Shown: positions 39,866 to 50,580 of the stretch, piece after piece
Layout: every line of letters begins with the position of its first letter
Numbering within the stretch: position 1 is the stretch's first letter
From: Halomonas qaidamensis
GTDB lineage: Bacteria > Pseudomonadota > Gammaproteobacteria > Pseudomonadales > Halomonadaceae
Assembly (NCBI RefSeq): GCF_025917315.1
Contig: NZ_CP080627.1
Coordinates: 1,798,001-1,862,000 of the forward strand
Direction of reading: 5' to 3'
DNA length: 64,000 nt
Notes under the pieces: model-generated
Database searches by the model: none
What the model saw: the letters and a program-made list of their open reading frames with translations, nothing else
Told to the model about the DNA's origin: nothing
Position numbers and translations under genes: made by a program

Positions 39866-40627
39866 TCATGCACGTGGTGGTTGAGCATCAAATTTTTGAC
39901 CACTGGTGCCGGCACTATCAGGACCCATCAACCATAAGTAGGTGGGCATTATCTCTTCGGGAGTACGCAGAGTAAGAGGGTCTTCACCAGGATAAGCAGT
40001 GCGACGCATTTGAGTACGTGTTGCACCTGGGTTTAGGGTGTTAACCCTTACAGTTGACTGGTTATCAAGTTCGTCAGCAAGCACTTCCACGAAGCCTTCA
40101 GTGGCGAACTTGGACACTGAGTACGCCCCCCAATAAGCTCGGCCTTTTCGCCCAACGCTTGATGAAGTGAAAATGACAGAGGCATCTTTTGACTGCTGAA
40201 GCAGTGGCAACAACGCTTGGGTCATCCAAATAGGTCCATTGATATTGACCTGCATGACTTGCTCCCACAGCTCTGGGTTGTATTGCTCAAAAGGGGTAAT
40301 TCTTCCCAGTAAGCCAGCGTTATGAAGCAACCCATCTAAACGGCCAAATTCCTTATCGAGGGTTTCAGCCATGTCGTGGAAGTCTTTAAGCGTTGCACCT
40401 TCAAAATTGAGCGGAAAAATTGCGGGCTGAGGCCCACCTTCTGCTTCAATTTCATCATAAACACGTTCAAGTTTTGCAATTGTACGGCCAAGCAGTATTA
40501 CAGTTGCCCCATGACGGGCGTAGCTAAGTGCCGCAGCACGTCCAATACCATCACCCGCACCGGTTACCAACACGACGCGGTTTTCCAAAAGATTGGACGC
40601 TGGTTGATAGTCGATTTTGCAGCTCAT
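39866..40627 (-). CDS. yciK: YciK-family short-chain dehydrogenase/reductase
   Basis: A 253-residue SDR. The cofactor loop is VVLVTGAGDGIGRAAA, followed by NNAG-equivalent LLHNAGLLGR, and the catalytic Ser, Tyr and Lys are in FTSSSVGRKGRAYWGAYSVSKFA. Length and the neighbourhood (ubiG, mupP) match YciK. The physiological substrate is unknown. The ATG at 40627 is chosen because AAGGA lies just upstream; the frame extends 10 codons further. It is 32 bases behind cpoB, so it may be transcribed with the Tol-Pal unit. Confidence 0.92.
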   Translation of the reverse strand: MSCKIDYQPASNLLENRVVLVTGAGDGIGRAAALSYARHGATVILLGRTIAKLERVYDEIEAEGGPQPAIFPLNFEGATLKDFHDMAETLDKEFGRLDGLLHNAGLLGRITPFEQYNPELWEQVMQVNINGPIWMTQALLPLLQQSKDASVIFTSSSVGRKGRAYWGAYSVSKFATEGFVEVLADELDNQSTVRVNTLNPGATRTQMRRTAYPGEDPLTLRTPEEIMPTYLWLMGPDSAGTSGQKFDAQPPRA

Positions 40628-40659
40628 GAGGTTTCCTTGATGCGAAAGTGTAATCAATA

Positions 40660-41451
40660 TTATCCTGCAGACTGACGTAAAAAGTCATTTGCAAGCCCTG
40701 CAGCGCTACTCTGCGGATAATCATCACGTACTTGTTCCAGCAATTCACGGCTGCGTTCAGCCTCGCCTTGGCGTGCTTTCACTAACCCCAGTTTATAGAG
40801 CGCGTCGGGCACTTTGCTACTACCGTTGTACTGCTCAATGACGCGACTAAACGACGCATCAGCTGCGCTAAGTTCGCCTTCCGCCGCATAGAGCTCACCC
40901 AGCCAGTAATAACCGTTAGCCGTCAAACTACTGTCGGGATGATCGCTGACAAAAGCTTTGAACGCATCGATAGCATCTTCAAATTGACGTGCTTGAACAT
41001 GGGCGAAGGCCGCCTGATAGTCAGCCTGAGCATCTTCACTGACGTTACGGCTAGAAGGAGCATTGACTACTTGCTCAGCTGCTTCTGGCTCTACTTCCGG
41101 TGTGGATTGCTCAATTTGATTTGAAGCGCTATTCATTAAGCGATCTTCAATGTCTAGGTACTGTTGCTGGGATTGTCGACGAAGCTGCTCTAGCTGATGC
41201 CGTAGTTCTTCGATCTGGCCACGTAGTTGCTGAATTTCCTTCTGATGCTCTTGTACTTGATTAAACAATACAAGGTTTCCGCCAGATGATTCCTGACGTT
41301 GAGTTTGCTGATAAAAGCCACTCGAACCGCTGGATAAATCTTGAACGAGGGGCTGCTGACCAAAGGCCGTCAGGGGCAATACGGACAGCGGGAGCACTAT
41401 GGCTCCCGCACCGCACAGCCTCTCAAAATAACGTTTGAGACTGTGATTCAT
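40660..41451 (-). CDS. cpoB: Cell division coordinator CpoB (YbgF)
   Basis: A 263-residue periplasmic protein: signal peptide (GAIVLPLSVLPLTAFGQQ), an N-terminal trimerisation coiled coil (EHQKEIQQLRGQIEEL and on), and a C-terminal set of TPR repeats (YQAAFAHVQARQFEDAIDAF, YWLGELYAAEGELSAADASF, ALYKLGLVKARQGEAE). CpoB links the Tol system with peptidoglycan synthesis during constriction. The ATG at 41451 has GGAG upstream and gives a normal signal peptide. It follows pal by 83 bases. Confidence 0.94.
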   Translation of the reverse strand: MNHSLKRYFERLCGAGAIVLPLSVLPLTAFGQQPLVQDLSSGSSGFYQQTQRQESSGGNLVLFNQVQEHQKEIQQLRGQIEELRHQLEQLRRQSQQQYLDIEDRLMNSASNQIEQSTPEVEPEAAEQVVNAPSSRNVSEDAQADYQAAFAHVQARQFEDAIDAFKAFVSDHPDSSLTANGYYWLGELYAAEGELSAADASFSRVIEQYNGSSKVPDALYKLGLVKARQGEAERSRELLEQVRDDYPQSSAAGLANDFLRQSAG

Positions 41452-41534
41452 GATGACTCCAATCATTACTCAGTTAGCGTACCTAGCGCCTAATAACGCG
41501 TACTTAATGTTCAGCACTAGGTACACCAATGCCA

Positions 41535-42080
41535 TCAGTAGTTAAAGACAACGCGACGGTTTTGAGAGTAGGCACTCTCACCTTGGCCACTAGCGGCTGG
41601 GCGCTCTTCACCGTAGCTCACCACGCTCATTTGCGAAGGAGATACGCCTTGAATATTCAAGAAACGCTGAACAGCTCCGGCACGACGCTCACCAAGGGCC
41701 ATGTTGTATTCGCGAGTACCACGCTCGTCGGTGTGACCATGCAGAACAACTTGAGCGCTGGGGTTGGCGCGTAGGTAGCGAGCATGGGCCATCACTACTG
41801 ATTCGTAATCGCTTTTGATTGTATCGCGGTCAAAATCAAAATAGATGGTGCGTACTTCTGGAATGCGTGAGTCTGCTTGTTGATTAGAGCCGGCACCTGA
41901 ACCAGATGTGGAGCCATACTGACCACCAGCGCCCGCACCGGAGGTACTAGACCCCATGCTGCTGCCATCCTGGCTTCCATAAGAATCACCGTCCTGGGTG
42001 CCGCCGGTGCTGGAACAGCCAGCGATAACTACGATAGATAGCGCTACTGCCAATGAGCGAGCCAACGGTTTGAGTTGCAT
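41535..42080 (-). CDS. pal: Peptidoglycan-associated lipoprotein Pal
   Basis: A 181-residue outer-membrane lipoprotein. The lipobox is LSIVVIAGC; a Gly/Ser-rich linker of about 45 residues precedes the OmpA-like peptidoglycan-binding domain (IYFDFDRDTIKSDY, VVLHGHTDERGTREYNMALGERRA, VVSYGEERP). It binds meso-diaminopimelate and TolB and tethers the outer membrane to the wall. The linker is longer than in E. coli. It is 46 bases behind tolB. Confidence 0.97.
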   Translation of the reverse strand: MQLKPLARSLAVALSIVVIAGCSSTGGTQDGDSYGSQDGSSMGSSTSGAGAGGQYGSTSGSGAGSNQQADSRIPEVRTIYFDFDRDTIKSDYESVVMAHARYLRANPSAQVVLHGHTDERGTREYNMALGERRAGAVQRFLNIQGVSPSQMSVVSYGEERPAASGQGESAYSQNRRVVFNY

Positions 42081-42126
42081 AATCAGACTCCTTGCCTGAA
42101 AACAAAAAATTAATACTTTTCGTCAA

Positions 42127-43413
42127 TTAATTTAAAAAAGGTGACCACGCGGGATCACGGACATCACCCTGCGCTGCGGGTAATCTAAATGACGAGCGGC
42201 CATCCGCTGAAACGGCACTTAATACCCCATTGCTACCCTGTTGGGTAGCGAAGATTACCATGGTCCCGTTCGGGGCAACACTAGGAGATTCATCTCTTGT
42301 TGTTTCACTTATGACAACAAGGCGTCCTCCATCACGTTCTTGCCGTGCAACTTGATAACCACGGCTAGAGCGGTGAATCAAAAAGATGTACTCACCATCA
42401 GGAGAGTAACGCGCGCGGGCATTATAGTTGCCTGTAAACGTTATGCGGTTTGCCTCACCGCTACCTAGTGAATACTCATAAATTTGTGGTCCGCCGCTAC
42501 GGTCAGAGGTAAATAGTAAGCTACGCCCATCCGGTGCCCAAGCGGGCTCGGTATCAATACTGCTATTTTGAGTAATACGTTCTACCGAGCGATTATTGAT
42601 ATCTAGAATATAAATTTCAGGTTGTCCATCTTTAGACAATGACATCGCGATGCGGCGGCCATCCGGTGACCATGTTGGGGCGCCATTAATGCCTTCAAAA
42701 GACGTAGCCTGGACCCGCTGACCAGTCGAGACATCTTGAATATAGATCGCTGGGCGCTCTGTTTCGAAAGAAACATAAGCAAGCTTACGACCATCAGGAG
42801 ACCAAGCGGGCGACATAATCGGCTGGTCTGAAGTAAGTATCTGTTGGCTATTACGCCCATCAGCATCGGCAACATACAGGCCAAATTGCATGTTATCGCC
42901 AAGCCCTTGCGCGGTGACATAGGCAATCCGAGTAGAGAAAGCTCCTCGGATATCGGTGATCTCTTCAAAAATTTGATCACTAATATAGTGTGCGGCTCCA
43001 CGTAAATCATTTGTGCTCGCAGTAACCGTTTCACTAATCATGCGACGCTGCCCACTAATATCCATTAGCTCAAACTGAATCTGATAACCGCTATCCGTTT
43101 GTTGCGCACGACCTACCACTAAATATCGCACGTCTAGCGAACGCCAAGTTCCAAATTCAACGTCATCCGCTTGGTTTGGCCTATCAAACATGGCATCGCG
43201 TTCTAAGGGCGCAAAAAAGCCACTGCGTTCGAGATTATCCTGAATGATTTGAGCGACGTCCTCAGGCATATTGTCGCCTCCTGCAAAGGGTACAACACCG
43301 ATCGGTAAGGCCTGATCACTCCCTCGTGTTATCTCGATCGTTAGGTTTGCATTTGCGTAACTACTCACAAAAAGCAGTACACACAATAGCCATACTTTGC
43401 TTATGGTTTGCAT
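42127..43413 (-). CDS. tolB: Tol-Pal system beta-propeller protein TolB
   Basis: A 428-residue periplasmic protein with a signal peptide ([16 protein letters not shown]), an N-terminal alpha/beta domain ([20 protein letters not shown]), and a six-bladed propeller built on [18 protein letters not shown] repeats. It interacts with Pal and TolA. The ATG overlaps the tolA stop (TGATG at 43415-43411), indicating coupling. Confidence 0.97.
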   Translation of the reverse strand: MQTISKVWLLCVLLFVSSYANANLTIEITRGSDQALPIGVVPFAGGDNMPEDVAQIIQDNLERSGFFAPLERDAMFDRPNQADDVEFGTWRSLDVRYLVVGRAQQTDSGYQIQFELMDISGQRRMISETVTASTNDLRGAAHYISDQIFEEITDIRGAFSTRIAYVTAQGLGDNMQFGLYVADADGRNSQQILTSDQPIMSPAWSPDGRKLAYVSFETERPAIYIQDVSTGQRVQATSFEGINGAPTWSPDGRRIAMSLSKDGQPEIYILDINNRSVERITQNSSIDTEPAWAPDGRSLLFTSDRSGGPQIYEYSLGSGEANRITFTGNYNARARYSPDGEYIFLIHRSSRGYQVARQERDGGRLVVISETTRDESPSVAPNGTMVIFATQQGSNGVLSAVSADGRSSFRLPAAQGDVRDPAWSPFLN

Positions 43414-44609
43414 CAGCGAACATCCCCCGGGGTAAATCGCAGATTAAATTGACGTAAATTGCGCTGCTGCTCTGCGGGCAAGTCCCTCAGCTCGCTGAAC
43501 GGTGCAGCGTGTTCTACGGCCTGCATCGCAGATCGGTCAAAGGCGCTATCACCGCTCGATGAGGCGATAGTGGTTAAAAGGACTTCTCCTGACGGGCCAA
43601 GCCTTACTTGAATCGTAGCACTCATCGTGTCACTAGCTCCCGCTGGAATTAACCATGCTTGCTCTACCGCACGACGCACAATATTAATAAAACTATTCGC
43701 GGCTTGCTGAGCCTGCTGTGCATTAGCGGCAGCCTGAGCTTCCCCTTCTAGCTGACGCTGCCTAGCTGCCTCGGCTTCACGCTGGCGTTGGGCTTCTGCC
43801 TCAGCTTCACGCTGGCGTTGGGCTTCTGCCTCAGCTTCACGCTGGCGTTGGGCTTCTGCCTCGGCTTCACGCTGGCGTTGGGCTTCTGCCTCGGCTTCAC
43901 GCTGGCGCTGGGCTTCTGCCTCAGCTTCACGTTGGCGCTGGGCTTCTGCCTCGGCTTCACGCTGGCGTTGGGCTTCTGCCTCGGCTTCACGCTGGCGTTG
44001 GGCTTCTGCCTCGGCTTCACGCTGGCGTTGGGCTTCTGCCTCGGCTTCACGCTGGCGTTGGGCTTCTGCCTCGGCCTCACGTTGGCGTTGGGCTTCTGCC
44101 TCGGCTTCACGCTGGCGTTGGGCTTCTGCCTCAGCTTCACGTTGAGCGTCTTCCCGAGCTTGAGCTTCTACCTCTTGCTGTTCGGCTAGACGCTGGGCTT
44201 CTTCTGCCCTTCGCTGCGCTTCAGCTTCGGCCTGAGCTTGAGCCTCTTGAAGCTCGCGTGCTTGCTCTTCTGCCTGCGCTTGAGCCTCTTCTCTCGCAGC
44301 AGCTTCATCGGCTTGCTGTTGTAAGGCTTCTTGTTCACTTGTATCAGGTTCAGGCGCTGGTTCAGCTTCGTCAGGTTCACTCGAACTATTAAGTGCAGCC
44401 TGTTGCTCCGTTGCCTGCTGGGCCTGATCGGTAAATGTCTCAGTACTGACGAAGGTAGCTTGCACAATAGACGAAGAGTCTGGTTCTGTTGTAGAGCTTG
44501 GCAAACTCACTAAACTAAAAAACACTACTAATAGATGCACTGCAACCGCTAGAACGGTAGGCCAAGTATAGCCAACATCCTGCGGGTCACGTGGTGGTTT
44601 AACTGCCAT
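43413..44609 (-). CDS. tolA: Cell envelope integrity protein TolA with long repetitive helical domain
   Basis: A 398-residue protein: one N-terminal membrane helix ([21 protein letters not shown]), an acidic segment, an extended helical domain II formed largely by twelve copies of a ten-residue unit ([10 protein letters not shown]), and the C-terminal TolA domain III ([52 protein letters not shown]). It joins the TolQR motor to TolB/Pal. The frame can start at 44630, overlapping tolR, but the ATG at 44609 has AAAGGT upstream; both are possible. The repeat is nearly identical at DNA level, so its copy number may vary between strains. Confidence 0.93.
   Translation of the reverse strand: MAVKPPRDPQDVGYTWPTVLAVAVHLLVVFFSLVSLPSSTTEPDSSSIVQATFVSTETFTDQAQQATEQQAALNSSSEPDEAEPAPEPDTSEQEALQQQADEAAAREEAQAQAEEQARELQEAQAQAEAEAQRRAEEAQRLAEQQEVEAQAREDAQREAEAEAQRQREAEAEAQRQREAEAEAQRQREAEAEAQRQREAEAEAQRQREAEAEAQRQREAEAEAQRQREAEAEAQRQREAEAEAQRQREAEAEAQRQREAEAEAQRQREAEAEAQRQREAEAARQRQLEGEAQAAANAQQAQQAANSFINIVRRAVEQAWLIPAGASDTMSATIQVRLGPSGEVLLTTIASSSGDSAFDRSAMQAVEHAAPFSELRDLPAEQQRNLRQFNLRFTPGDVR
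43771..44130 (-). repeat. Twelve tandem 30-bp repeats inside tolA
   Basis: Each 30-base unit reads, on the plus strand, tcNgcttcacgctggcgttg then ggcttctgcc, with single-base differences (A/G at the third base, occasional c/t in the middle). Twelve units run without interruption from 43771 to 44130, followed by a decayed thirteenth. The period is a multiple of three, so gain or loss of copies would keep the reading frame. Confidence 0.96.
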
Positions 44610-44622
44610 TTGCGCGCTACCT

Positions 44623-45060
44623 TTAACCATCTTGTGGTGGCTCAGATAACAGCCCTACATTAGCAACACCTGAACGTTGTAGTGTGCTCATCAATAACAC
44701 TATTTGTCCATAAGGCACATTGCGGTCACCACGCACCATGACTGGCGTGCCAGGTCGACGCTGCAATATTGCTACTACCCGTTCGGACATTTGTTCAAGC
44801 GAAACAGACGTTGAGTCTTCACCTAACGTAATGAAATAACCACCCTCTCGATCAACTGAAATGATGATTGGGTCACTTTCTTCTTGGCTTTCAATCGGCT
44901 CTGAGGTGACTTGTGGAAGGTCTACTTGTACCCCTTGCGTCAGCATCGGTGCGGTAATCATGAAGATCACCAGCAAAACCAGCATGACATCAATGAAGGG
45001 CACTACGTTGATTTCCGCCATCGGCTTTTTATTGCCGCTACGATTAAACGGGCCTTGCAT
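44623..45060 (-). CDS. tolR: Tol-Pal system protein TolR
   Basis: A 145-residue ExbD/TolR protein with an N-terminal membrane helix ([24 protein letters not shown]) whose Asp is the proton-path residue, and a periplasmic domain ([31 protein letters not shown]). It forms the motor stator with TolQ. It begins 11 bases after tolQ. Confidence 0.97.
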   Translation of the reverse strand: MQGPFNRSGNKKPMAEINVVPFIDVMLVLLVIFMITAPMLTQGVQVDLPQVTSEPIESQEESDPIIISVDREGGYFITLGEDSTSVSLEQMSERVVAILQRRPGTPVMVRGDRNVPYGQIVLLMSTLQRSGVANVGLLSEPPQDG

Positions 45061-45071
45061 AGCGTACTCCC

Positions 45072-45767
45072 TTAGCTAGCGCTGGACTTACTTTCACGGC
45101 CTTGCAAATTACGATGCAAAATGGCGTGAAATTCCTCGGCAAAGTCTTCGTACTTACCCAGCAAGCGTGCAGCATCATTAGATAGGCGGTTATAGAAAAT
45201 CACCGCTGGGATAGCTGCAAAAAGACCCATTGCTGTTGCGATTAGCGCCTCAGCAATCCACGGGGCAACGGTAGCCAGCGTAGCTTGTTGTGTCATCGAA
45301 AGGGATTGAAAGGAACCCATGATTCCCCACACCGTGCCAAACAAGCCAATGTAAGGGCTCGCTGACGCGACGGTGGCAAGAAACACCAAGTGCTGAGTTA
45401 GGCGATCTTCTTCTCGAGACCAGGCAACGCGCATACTACGCTGCACACCTTCCAAGATTGTGTCGGGGTTACGTGTTTTTGGCATTAAGCGATTAAATTC
45501 ACGGAAGCCTGCCTGAAAGATATGTTCTGCACCATAGTGCGGGTCATCCGCGGGAATTTCTCGATACAGCTCGTTTAAATCGACCCCCGACCAAAACGAT
45601 TCTTCAAATTGGTTGTATTCCTGTTTTGCCCTACGTAGGGCAATGCTACGTTGGAAAATAACCACCCATGAGAGGATTGAACCCACCACCAGCAGCAACA
45701 TCACCAGCTGAACAACCGTGCTGGCACTCATTATCAAGTGGGGAATAGACATGGTGTTATCGTTCAC
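45072..45767 (-). CDS. tolQ: Tol-Pal system protein TolQ
   Basis: A 231-residue MotA/TolQ/ExbB membrane protein with three helices ([71 protein letters not shown]). It conducts protons that energise TolA. The longest frame begins with a TTG at 45782; the GTG at 45767 is preferred because GAGGG lies five bases upstream; an ATG at 45752 is the other choice. Length equals E. coli TolQ. It follows ybgC by 129 bases, where a promoter may lie. Confidence 0.95.
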   Translation of the reverse strand: MNDNTMSIPHLIMSASTVVQLVMLLLVVGSILSWVVIFQRSIALRRAKQEYNQFEESFWSGVDLNELYREIPADDPHYGAEHIFQAGFREFNRLMPKTRNPDTILEGVQRSMRVAWSREEDRLTQHLVFLATVASASPYIGLFGTVWGIMGSFQSLSMTQQATLATVAPWIAEALIATAMGLFAAIPAVIFYNRLSNDAARLLGKYEDFAEEFHAILHRNLQGRESKSSAS

Positions 45768-45896
45768 AGTTACCCTCGTCAAGCTATTAGCGTCGGAAGT
45801 TCCGAACAGTGGTGGTGTCTAAAGGTAATGAGGTAGCGCGCTACATCGCACTACTTCATAGATTTACGCAAGTTATCAGCGTTCGCCTAAAATGAA

Positions 45897-46289
45897 TCAT
45901 CTAAGTGCTTTCAATGCTTGTGGCCATGCCTTAGGCCGCATCTTGTCTGCGCACAGGCAGGCTATCTCGACTGTAGCAGCGCATAAGAGTTCCTCATCTC
46001 GCTGAACTTGCTGTAAAAAAGTCATGCGGCATTTGCCAACACTCTCAACAGTTGTGCTGACAATAAGCGAGTCATCTAAGCGAGCTGGCTTGCTGTAGTG
46101 GCAGGCTAGGCGATATACCACTAGCTGGGTACCTGCGTCTAGTAACGTTTGCTGATTAAGCCCTAATGTACGCAACCACTCGCTACGAGCACGCTCCATA
46201 AACTTCAAATAGTTAACGTAGTAGACAATTCCGCCGGCGTCAGTATCTTCCATATATACTCGCACCGGCATCGTGGCCCCATTTTTCAT
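45897..46289 (-). CDS. ybgC: Tol-Pal system-associated acyl-CoA thioesterase YbgC
   Basis: A 130-residue hot-dog thioesterase with the YbgC signature [28 protein letters not shown] (catalytic Asp and following helix; shown as its first part [16 protein letters not shown]). It hydrolyses short or acyl-ACP-related thioesters and is almost always encoded ahead of tolQ. Its ATG overlaps the ruvB stop (ATGA), linking it to the ruv operon as well. Confidence 0.94.
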   Translation of the reverse strand: MKNGATMPVRVYMEDTDAGGIVYYVNYLKFMERARSEWLRTLGLNQQTLLDAGTQLVVYRLACHYSKPARLDDSLIVSTTVESVGKCRMTFLQQVQRDEELLCAATVEIACLCADKMRPKAWPQALKALR

Positions 46290-47323
46290 GGGCGACGCTC
46301 TCCCTCTGGGTCAATAGCATTCTCGTGAGGCGTTTTATTGAAGTGTAACCATGCTTGTCGCGTCACTACACGTCCTCTTGGTGTGCGCATCATTAGTCCT
46401 TGCTGGATCAAGTAAGGCTCGATGACATCTTCAATGGTGCCGCGCTCTTCACTGATAGCCGCTGAAATCGAATCTACCCCGACAGGGCCGCCATCAAATT
46501 TATCGATCATTGCCAGTAAAAGGCGCCGATCCATATGATCCAGCCCATGGTGATCGACATTTAGCATATTAAGGGCTGCATCGGCGAGCGTTACATCAAC
46601 GATGCCATTGCCCTTTATTTCTGCGTAGTCACGCACCCGACGCAGCAGTCTATTGGCGATACGAGGGGTCCCTCTTGAGCGTCGTGCGACTTCTACTGCT
46701 CCTTCATAGCTGGTTTCTACACCAAGCAAGCGAGCCGAGCGCGTGACAATCTCAGTAAGTTCTTCGAGATTGTAAAACTCCAGCCGCTGTACAATGCCAA
46801 AGCGGTCACGTAGGGGGGAAGTTAGTAGGCCTGCGCGCGTTGTCGCGCCCACCAAGGTAAAACGAGGCAAATCGAGCTTGATTGAACGGGCTGCTGGCCC
46901 CTCGCCAATCATAATGTCTAACTGAAAATCTTCCATCGCCGGGTACAGTACTTCCTCTACCACAGGGGACAGGCGATGAATTTCATCAATAAACAGTACA
47001 TCACCGGGTTCTAGATTTGTCAGCATGGCTGCCAAATCACCTGCACGCTCAAGCACGGGGCCAGAAGTTGATTTCAGCCCTACCCCCATCTCAGTAGCAA
47101 TAATATTAGCAAGCGTTGTTTTACCAAGCCCTGGCGGGCCAAATACCAAGGTATGATCTAGGCTTTCCTGACGTAGTTTTGCAGCCCCCATGAAGATTTC
47201 GAGCTGCTCACGTACGCGTGGTTGCCCAATATAATCCTTGAGATGTTTAGGACGAATCGCATGATCAATACGCCCTTCCCCGTGCTCGGGCTGTGCTGCA
47301 ATTAATCGGTCATGTTCTAACAT
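46286..47323 (-). CDS. ruvB: Holliday junction branch migration helicase RuvB
   Basis: A 345-residue AAA+ motor. Walker [14 protein letters not shown], Walker B FIDEIHRL, sensor [16 protein letters not shown] and the C-terminal winged helix ([22 protein letters not shown]) are all present. It drives branch migration with RuvA. It follows ruvA by 42 bases and overlaps ybgC by four. Confidence 0.98.
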   Translation of the reverse strand: MLEHDRLIAAQPEHGEGRIDHAIRPKHLKDYIGQPRVREQLEIFMGAAKLRQESLDHTLVFGPPGLGKTTLANIIATEMGVGLKSTSGPVLERAGDLAAMLTNLEPGDVLFIDEIHRLSPVVEEVLYPAMEDFQLDIMIGEGPAARSIKLDLPRFTLVGATTRAGLLTSPLRDRFGIVQRLEFYNLEELTEIVTRSARLLGVETSYEGAVEVARRSRGTPRIANRLLRRVRDYAEIKGNGIVDVTLADAALNMLNVDHHGLDHMDRRLLLAMIDKFDGGPVGVDSISAAISEERGTIEDVIEPYLIQQGLMMRTPRGRVVTRQAWLHFNKTPHENAIDPEGERRP

Positions 47324-47365
47324 AAGGTGCGCACTATCCGTCGTTCCATGAAATAACCTACGTTG

Positions 47366-47974
47366 TTACCCAGCCATGCGTTTGGTCAGCGCGGCTTTAA
47401 TAATTGCCTCTGTTGACTGCTTAGGGTTGATATCAGCCAACATCTTTGATGCTTCAGTGAGCTTATAGCCCAAACTTACCAGGGCAGCTTCTGCATCTGC
47501 CAGTGTGTCGCGTGGAGCAGGTTCACCATTGGTCGCTTCTAAAGCTAGGGGCGCATCCGCCCCGTTTTCCCATTCAGGGAAGCGATCACGCATTTCAATA
47601 ATTAACCGCTCTGCGGTTTTTTTACCAACGCCAGGAAGTTTCGTCAGTGCTTTGCTATCGTCGTCACGGATACAGCGCATAAACGCGGCTTCGTCCATAC
47701 CAGAAAGGATGGCTAATGCTAGTTTAGGCCCTACGCCGTTGACTTTAATTAAGGCCCGAAACAATGCGCGCTCTTGCTCACGCCCGAAACCGTAAAGCAA
47801 ATGGGCATCATCACGAATCGTAAGGTGCGTATACATAGATACGCTCTCTCCCACAGCAGGGAGCGCTATTAATGTGTTCATGGAGGCTTCTAGCTCGTAA
47901 CCGACGCCATGTACATCTACTACTATCCAAGGGGGATGCTTTTCTAATAAAAAACCATTGATACGACCGATCAT
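47366..47974 (-). CDS. ruvA: Holliday junction branch migration protein RuvA
   Basis: A 202-residue RuvA with an OB-fold (MIGRINGFLLEKHPPWIVVDV), helix-hairpin-helix motifs (LIKVNGVGPKLALAILSG and KLPGVGKKTAERLIIEM), and a C-terminal RuvB-binding domain (AEAALVSLGYKLTEASKML). The frame can begin with a GTG at 47986, but the ATG at 47974 gives the conserved MIGR start. Confidence 0.97.
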   Translation of the reverse strand: MIGRINGFLLEKHPPWIVVDVHGVGYELEASMNTLIALPAVGESVSMYTHLTIRDDAHLLYGFGREQERALFRALIKVNGVGPKLALAILSGMDEAAFMRCIRDDDSKALTKLPGVGKKTAERLIIEMRDRFPEWENGADAPLALEATNGEPAPRDTLADAEAALVSLGYKLTEASKMLADINPKQSTEAIIKAALTKRMAG

Positions 47975-48044
47975 AAGCACGCTCACAATAATAAAAAGCT
48001 GTTATTTACTATAAAGATACTCTGTACAAATGACCAGTAGACGG

Positions 48045-48602
48045 CTAAAGCCGCCATCGACCGGTACTGCGCCTACGGCCACCTCTAGCAGTAGACGATA
48101 CTGGTAAAAGACCATGCCCAGCGTAGGCATGGGTAAGCGCGATTGCTAGCGCGTCCGCAGCGTCAGCCTGTGGCGTTGATGATAGCTGGAGAATGGCGGT
48201 TACCATATGCTGAACTTGGCTTTTATCCGCACCGCCCTGACCTGTAACGGCTTGTTTGATCTGTCTTGCTGCGTATTCCGCAATGTTTAAGCCGTGATTC
48301 GCAATGCAAACAAGTGCTGTGCCCCGTGCTTGACCAAGCTTCAGCGCTGAATCAGGGTTTTTAGCCATAAAGACGCGCTCAATTGCCACTGTATTGGGTC
48401 GATGTAACCCGACCACTTCGCTCAAGCCTGCATAAATTTGCGCTAAGCGCTGCTCTAAAGGGCCATCGGTGGTTCTAATACAGCCACTGGAGACATAATG
48501 AGGCTTAACACCCACTAAATCGATGACACCATAGCCTGTGATACGCGAACCTGGATCGATACCCAAAATTCTAATCGCAGGGACGGGCTGCTTTTCATCC
48601 AT
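48045..48602 (-). CDS. ruvC: Crossover junction endodeoxyribonuclease RuvC
   Basis: A 185-residue RNase H-fold resolvase. Catalytic acidic residues are in [36 protein letters not shown] and [15 protein letters not shown]. It cleaves Holliday junctions with RuvAB. The C-terminus is basic and Arg-rich ([15 protein letters not shown]). It leads the ruvCAB unit, 70 bases before ruvA. The yebC gene often found just upstream is not here. Confidence 0.97.
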   Translation of the reverse strand: MDEKQPVPAIRILGIDPGSRITGYGVIDLVGVKPHYVSSGCIRTTDGPLEQRLAQIYAGLSEVVGLHRPNTVAIERVFMAKNPDSALKLGQARGTALVCIANHGLNIAEYAARQIKQAVTGQGGADKSQVQHMVTAILQLSSTPQADAADALAIALTHAYAGHGLLPVSSTARGGRRRSTGRWRL

Positions 48603-48635
48603 GTCACCTTTCCTATAATTGCGAGCTGTTCAAAC

Positions 48636-48662
48636 AAAAACACCGACGCCTAAACGTCGGTG
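48636..48662 (-). terminator. Intrinsic terminator of aspS
   Basis: On the minus strand caccgacg (48662-48655), a six-base loop, cgtcggtg (48648-48641), then a T-rich run from the A-run at 48636-48640. It lies about 70 bases past the aspS stop and separates it from ruvC, which starts at 48602. Confidence 0.9.
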
Positions 48663-48732
48663 CTGAACTACTCATCATTGACCTAATTGTTGCTGAACCA
48701 TTCGTTACTGAACGACAAGCAGAGCTGAGCAA

Positions 48733-50514
48733 TTATTCGCTGGTGGTTTCTGCTTTTGCTTTTTGGCGCAGGCGGATATTTAGGTCTTTCAACTGGTCTG
48801 CGCTGACTTCACCCGGTGCGTCGGTCATTAAGCAGCCGGCACTTTGGGTTTTCGGGAAGGCAATGACTTCACGAATTGTCTTAGCGCCGGCCATCAGCAT
48901 GACTAGGCGATCTAAACCGAACGCTAGGCCGCCATGGGGAGGTGCGCCATACTGGAGTGCATCCAGCAAGAAGCCAAATTTTTCTTGCGCTTCTTCTTGG
49001 CCAATTCCCAAAATTTCAAACACTGTGCTCTGCATGGTTTGATCGTGAATACGAATGGAACCACCGCCTAGCTCGGTACCGTTAAGCACCATATCGTAAG
49101 CGCGTGAAAGTGCGCTTGCAGGGTCAGCTTTCAGCGCTTCTGGCGAGCAAGAAGGGGCTGTGAATGGATGGTGTAGCGGGCTAAGACGACCGTTGTCATC
49201 CGCTTCAAACATCGGGAAATCAACAACCCATAATGGTGCCCACGCCTGGGTGTAAAGCTCAAGGTCGGCACCTAACTTGACGCGTAATGCACCAATTGCC
49301 TCATTGACGATGCGCGCTTTGTCGGCACCGAAGAAAATGATGTCGCCATCTTCAGCTCCGACCCGATCAAGCAGCTCTTCAACGATGTTTTCCATGAACT
49401 TAACAATCGGCGACTGCAGACCCTCAAGCCCTTTTGCGCGCTCATTGACTTTAATCCATGCCAGGCCTTTTGCACCGTAAATACCAACGAACTTAGTGTA
49501 TTCATCGATTTCTTTACGCGACAGTTTGGCACCACCGGGCACTTTCAATGCCGCTACACGGCCATCTTCAGCACTTGCTGGACCTGAGAAAACCTTGAAG
49601 TCAACCTGCTTCATCAGATCGTCAACATCGGTCAACTCTAGCGGAATGCGTAGATCCGGCTTATCAGAACCAAAACGATCCATGGCTTCTTGCCACGTCA
49701 TGCGTGGAAACTCAGGCAGCTCAACGCTCATCACTTCTTGGAAGAGTTGACGAATCATGGCTTCGGTAATGTCCATGATGTCGTCTTCTTCGACAAAAGA
49801 GGCTTCGATATCAATTTGCGTGAATTCGGGCTGACGGTCAGCGCGCAAATCTTCATCACGGAAACATTTTGCTATTTGGTAGTAACGGTCAAAACCAGCC
49901 ACCATTAACAGCTGTTTAAACAACTGTGGTGACTGTGGTAGTGCAAAGAAGCTGCCTGCATGAGTTCGGCTAGGAACTAGGTAGTCGCGGGCACCTTCGG
50001 GCGTAGCGCGAGTTAATACCGGCGTCTCGATATCCAAGAAGCCTTGGTTTTCCAAATAGGCGCGAACGTTATGAGAAATACGCGAACGCAAGCGTAGCTT
50101 CTCAATCATATCCGGACGACGAAGATCGATATAACGATGCTTTAAGCGAACTTCCTCGCCTACTTTGTTATGTTCATCCAGCTGAAAAGGGGGTGTGGCA
50201 GCAGTGTTGAGTACTTCCACCTCTTTAGCTAATACCTCAATCATGCCCGTTGGCATATTGGGGTTTTGCGTTCCTTCAGGGCGCAGCCGGACACGGCCAG
50301 TAATACGAAGTACGTACTCACTGCGAGCACGGTCAGCATTAGCAAATGCTTCGGCAGTGTCAGGGTCGACAACGAACTGAGCGATGCCATCGCGATCGCG
50401 CATATCTAGAAAGATGACCCCACCATGATCACGGCGGCGATGAACCCAACCGCAGACAGTGACCGTTTGTTCCACCAAAGTTTCGTTAAGCTGGCCGCAA
50501 TAATGGCTGCGCAT
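48733..50514 (-). CDS. aspS: Aspartyl-tRNA synthetase
   Basis: A 593-residue class II synthetase of bacterial type. It has the anticodon OB-fold ([21 protein letters not shown]), class II motif 2 ([17 protein letters not shown]), a GAD insertion domain, and motif 3 ([16 protein letters not shown]). It charges tRNA-Asp. The frame opens at 50574, but the ATG at 50514 (MRSHYCGQL) agrees with the E. coli start. It lies 66 bases behind the FmdB gene and ends in its own terminator. Confidence 0.98.
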   Translation of the reverse strand: MRSHYCGQLNETLVEQTVTVCGWVHRRRDHGGVIFLDMRDRDGIAQFVVDPDTAEAFANADRARSEYVLRITGRVRLRPEGTQNPNMPTGMIEVLAKEVEVLNTAATPPFQLDEHNKVGEEVRLKHRYIDLRRPDMIEKLRLRSRISHNVRAYLENQGFLDIETPVLTRATPEGARDYLVPSRTHAGSFFALPQSPQLFKQLLMVAGFDRYYQIAKCFRDEDLRADRQPEFTQIDIEASFVEEDDIMDITEAMIRQLFQEVMSVELPEFPRMTWQEAMDRFGSDKPDLRIPLELTDVDDLMKQVDFKVFSGPASAEDGRVAALKVPGGAKLSRKEIDEYTKFVGIYGAKGLAWIKVNERAKGLEGLQSPIVKFMENIVEELLDRVGAEDGDIIFFGADKARIVNEAIGALRVKLGADLELYTQAWAPLWVVDFPMFEADDNGRLSPLHHPFTAPSCSPEALKADPASALSRAYDMVLNGTELGGGSIRIHDQTMQSTVFEILGIGQEEAQEKFGFLLDALQYGAPPHGGLAFGLDRLVMLMAGAKTIREVIAFPKTQSAGCLMTDAPGEVSADQLKDLNIRLRQKAKAETTSE

Positions 50515-50580
50515 GTCTAATCCTGTTCTGTTACGTGGCAATGAGATTGTCGTGGGTCTTTCTGACCCTGACAACCGCGG

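Noticed and set aside
39746..39937. 63-residue frame with Met-Tyr-Gln-Lys-Thr repeats
   Set aside because: It runs antisense into the 3' end of yciK and exists because of the 15-bp repeat; no ribosome binding site of note. Kept only as a DNA repeat.
43748..44140. Minus-strand frame with basic repeats ([10 protein letters not shown])
   Set aside because: It is an out-of-frame reading of the tolA repeat; tolA itself has clear flanking domains in the other frame.
43788..44189. Plus-strand open frame with a hydrophobic repeat ([10 protein letters not shown]), resembling a repetitive membrane protein
   Set aside because: It is the exact antisense of the tolA 30-bp repeats. The period of 30 keeps every frame open; there is no ribosome site or conserved domain.
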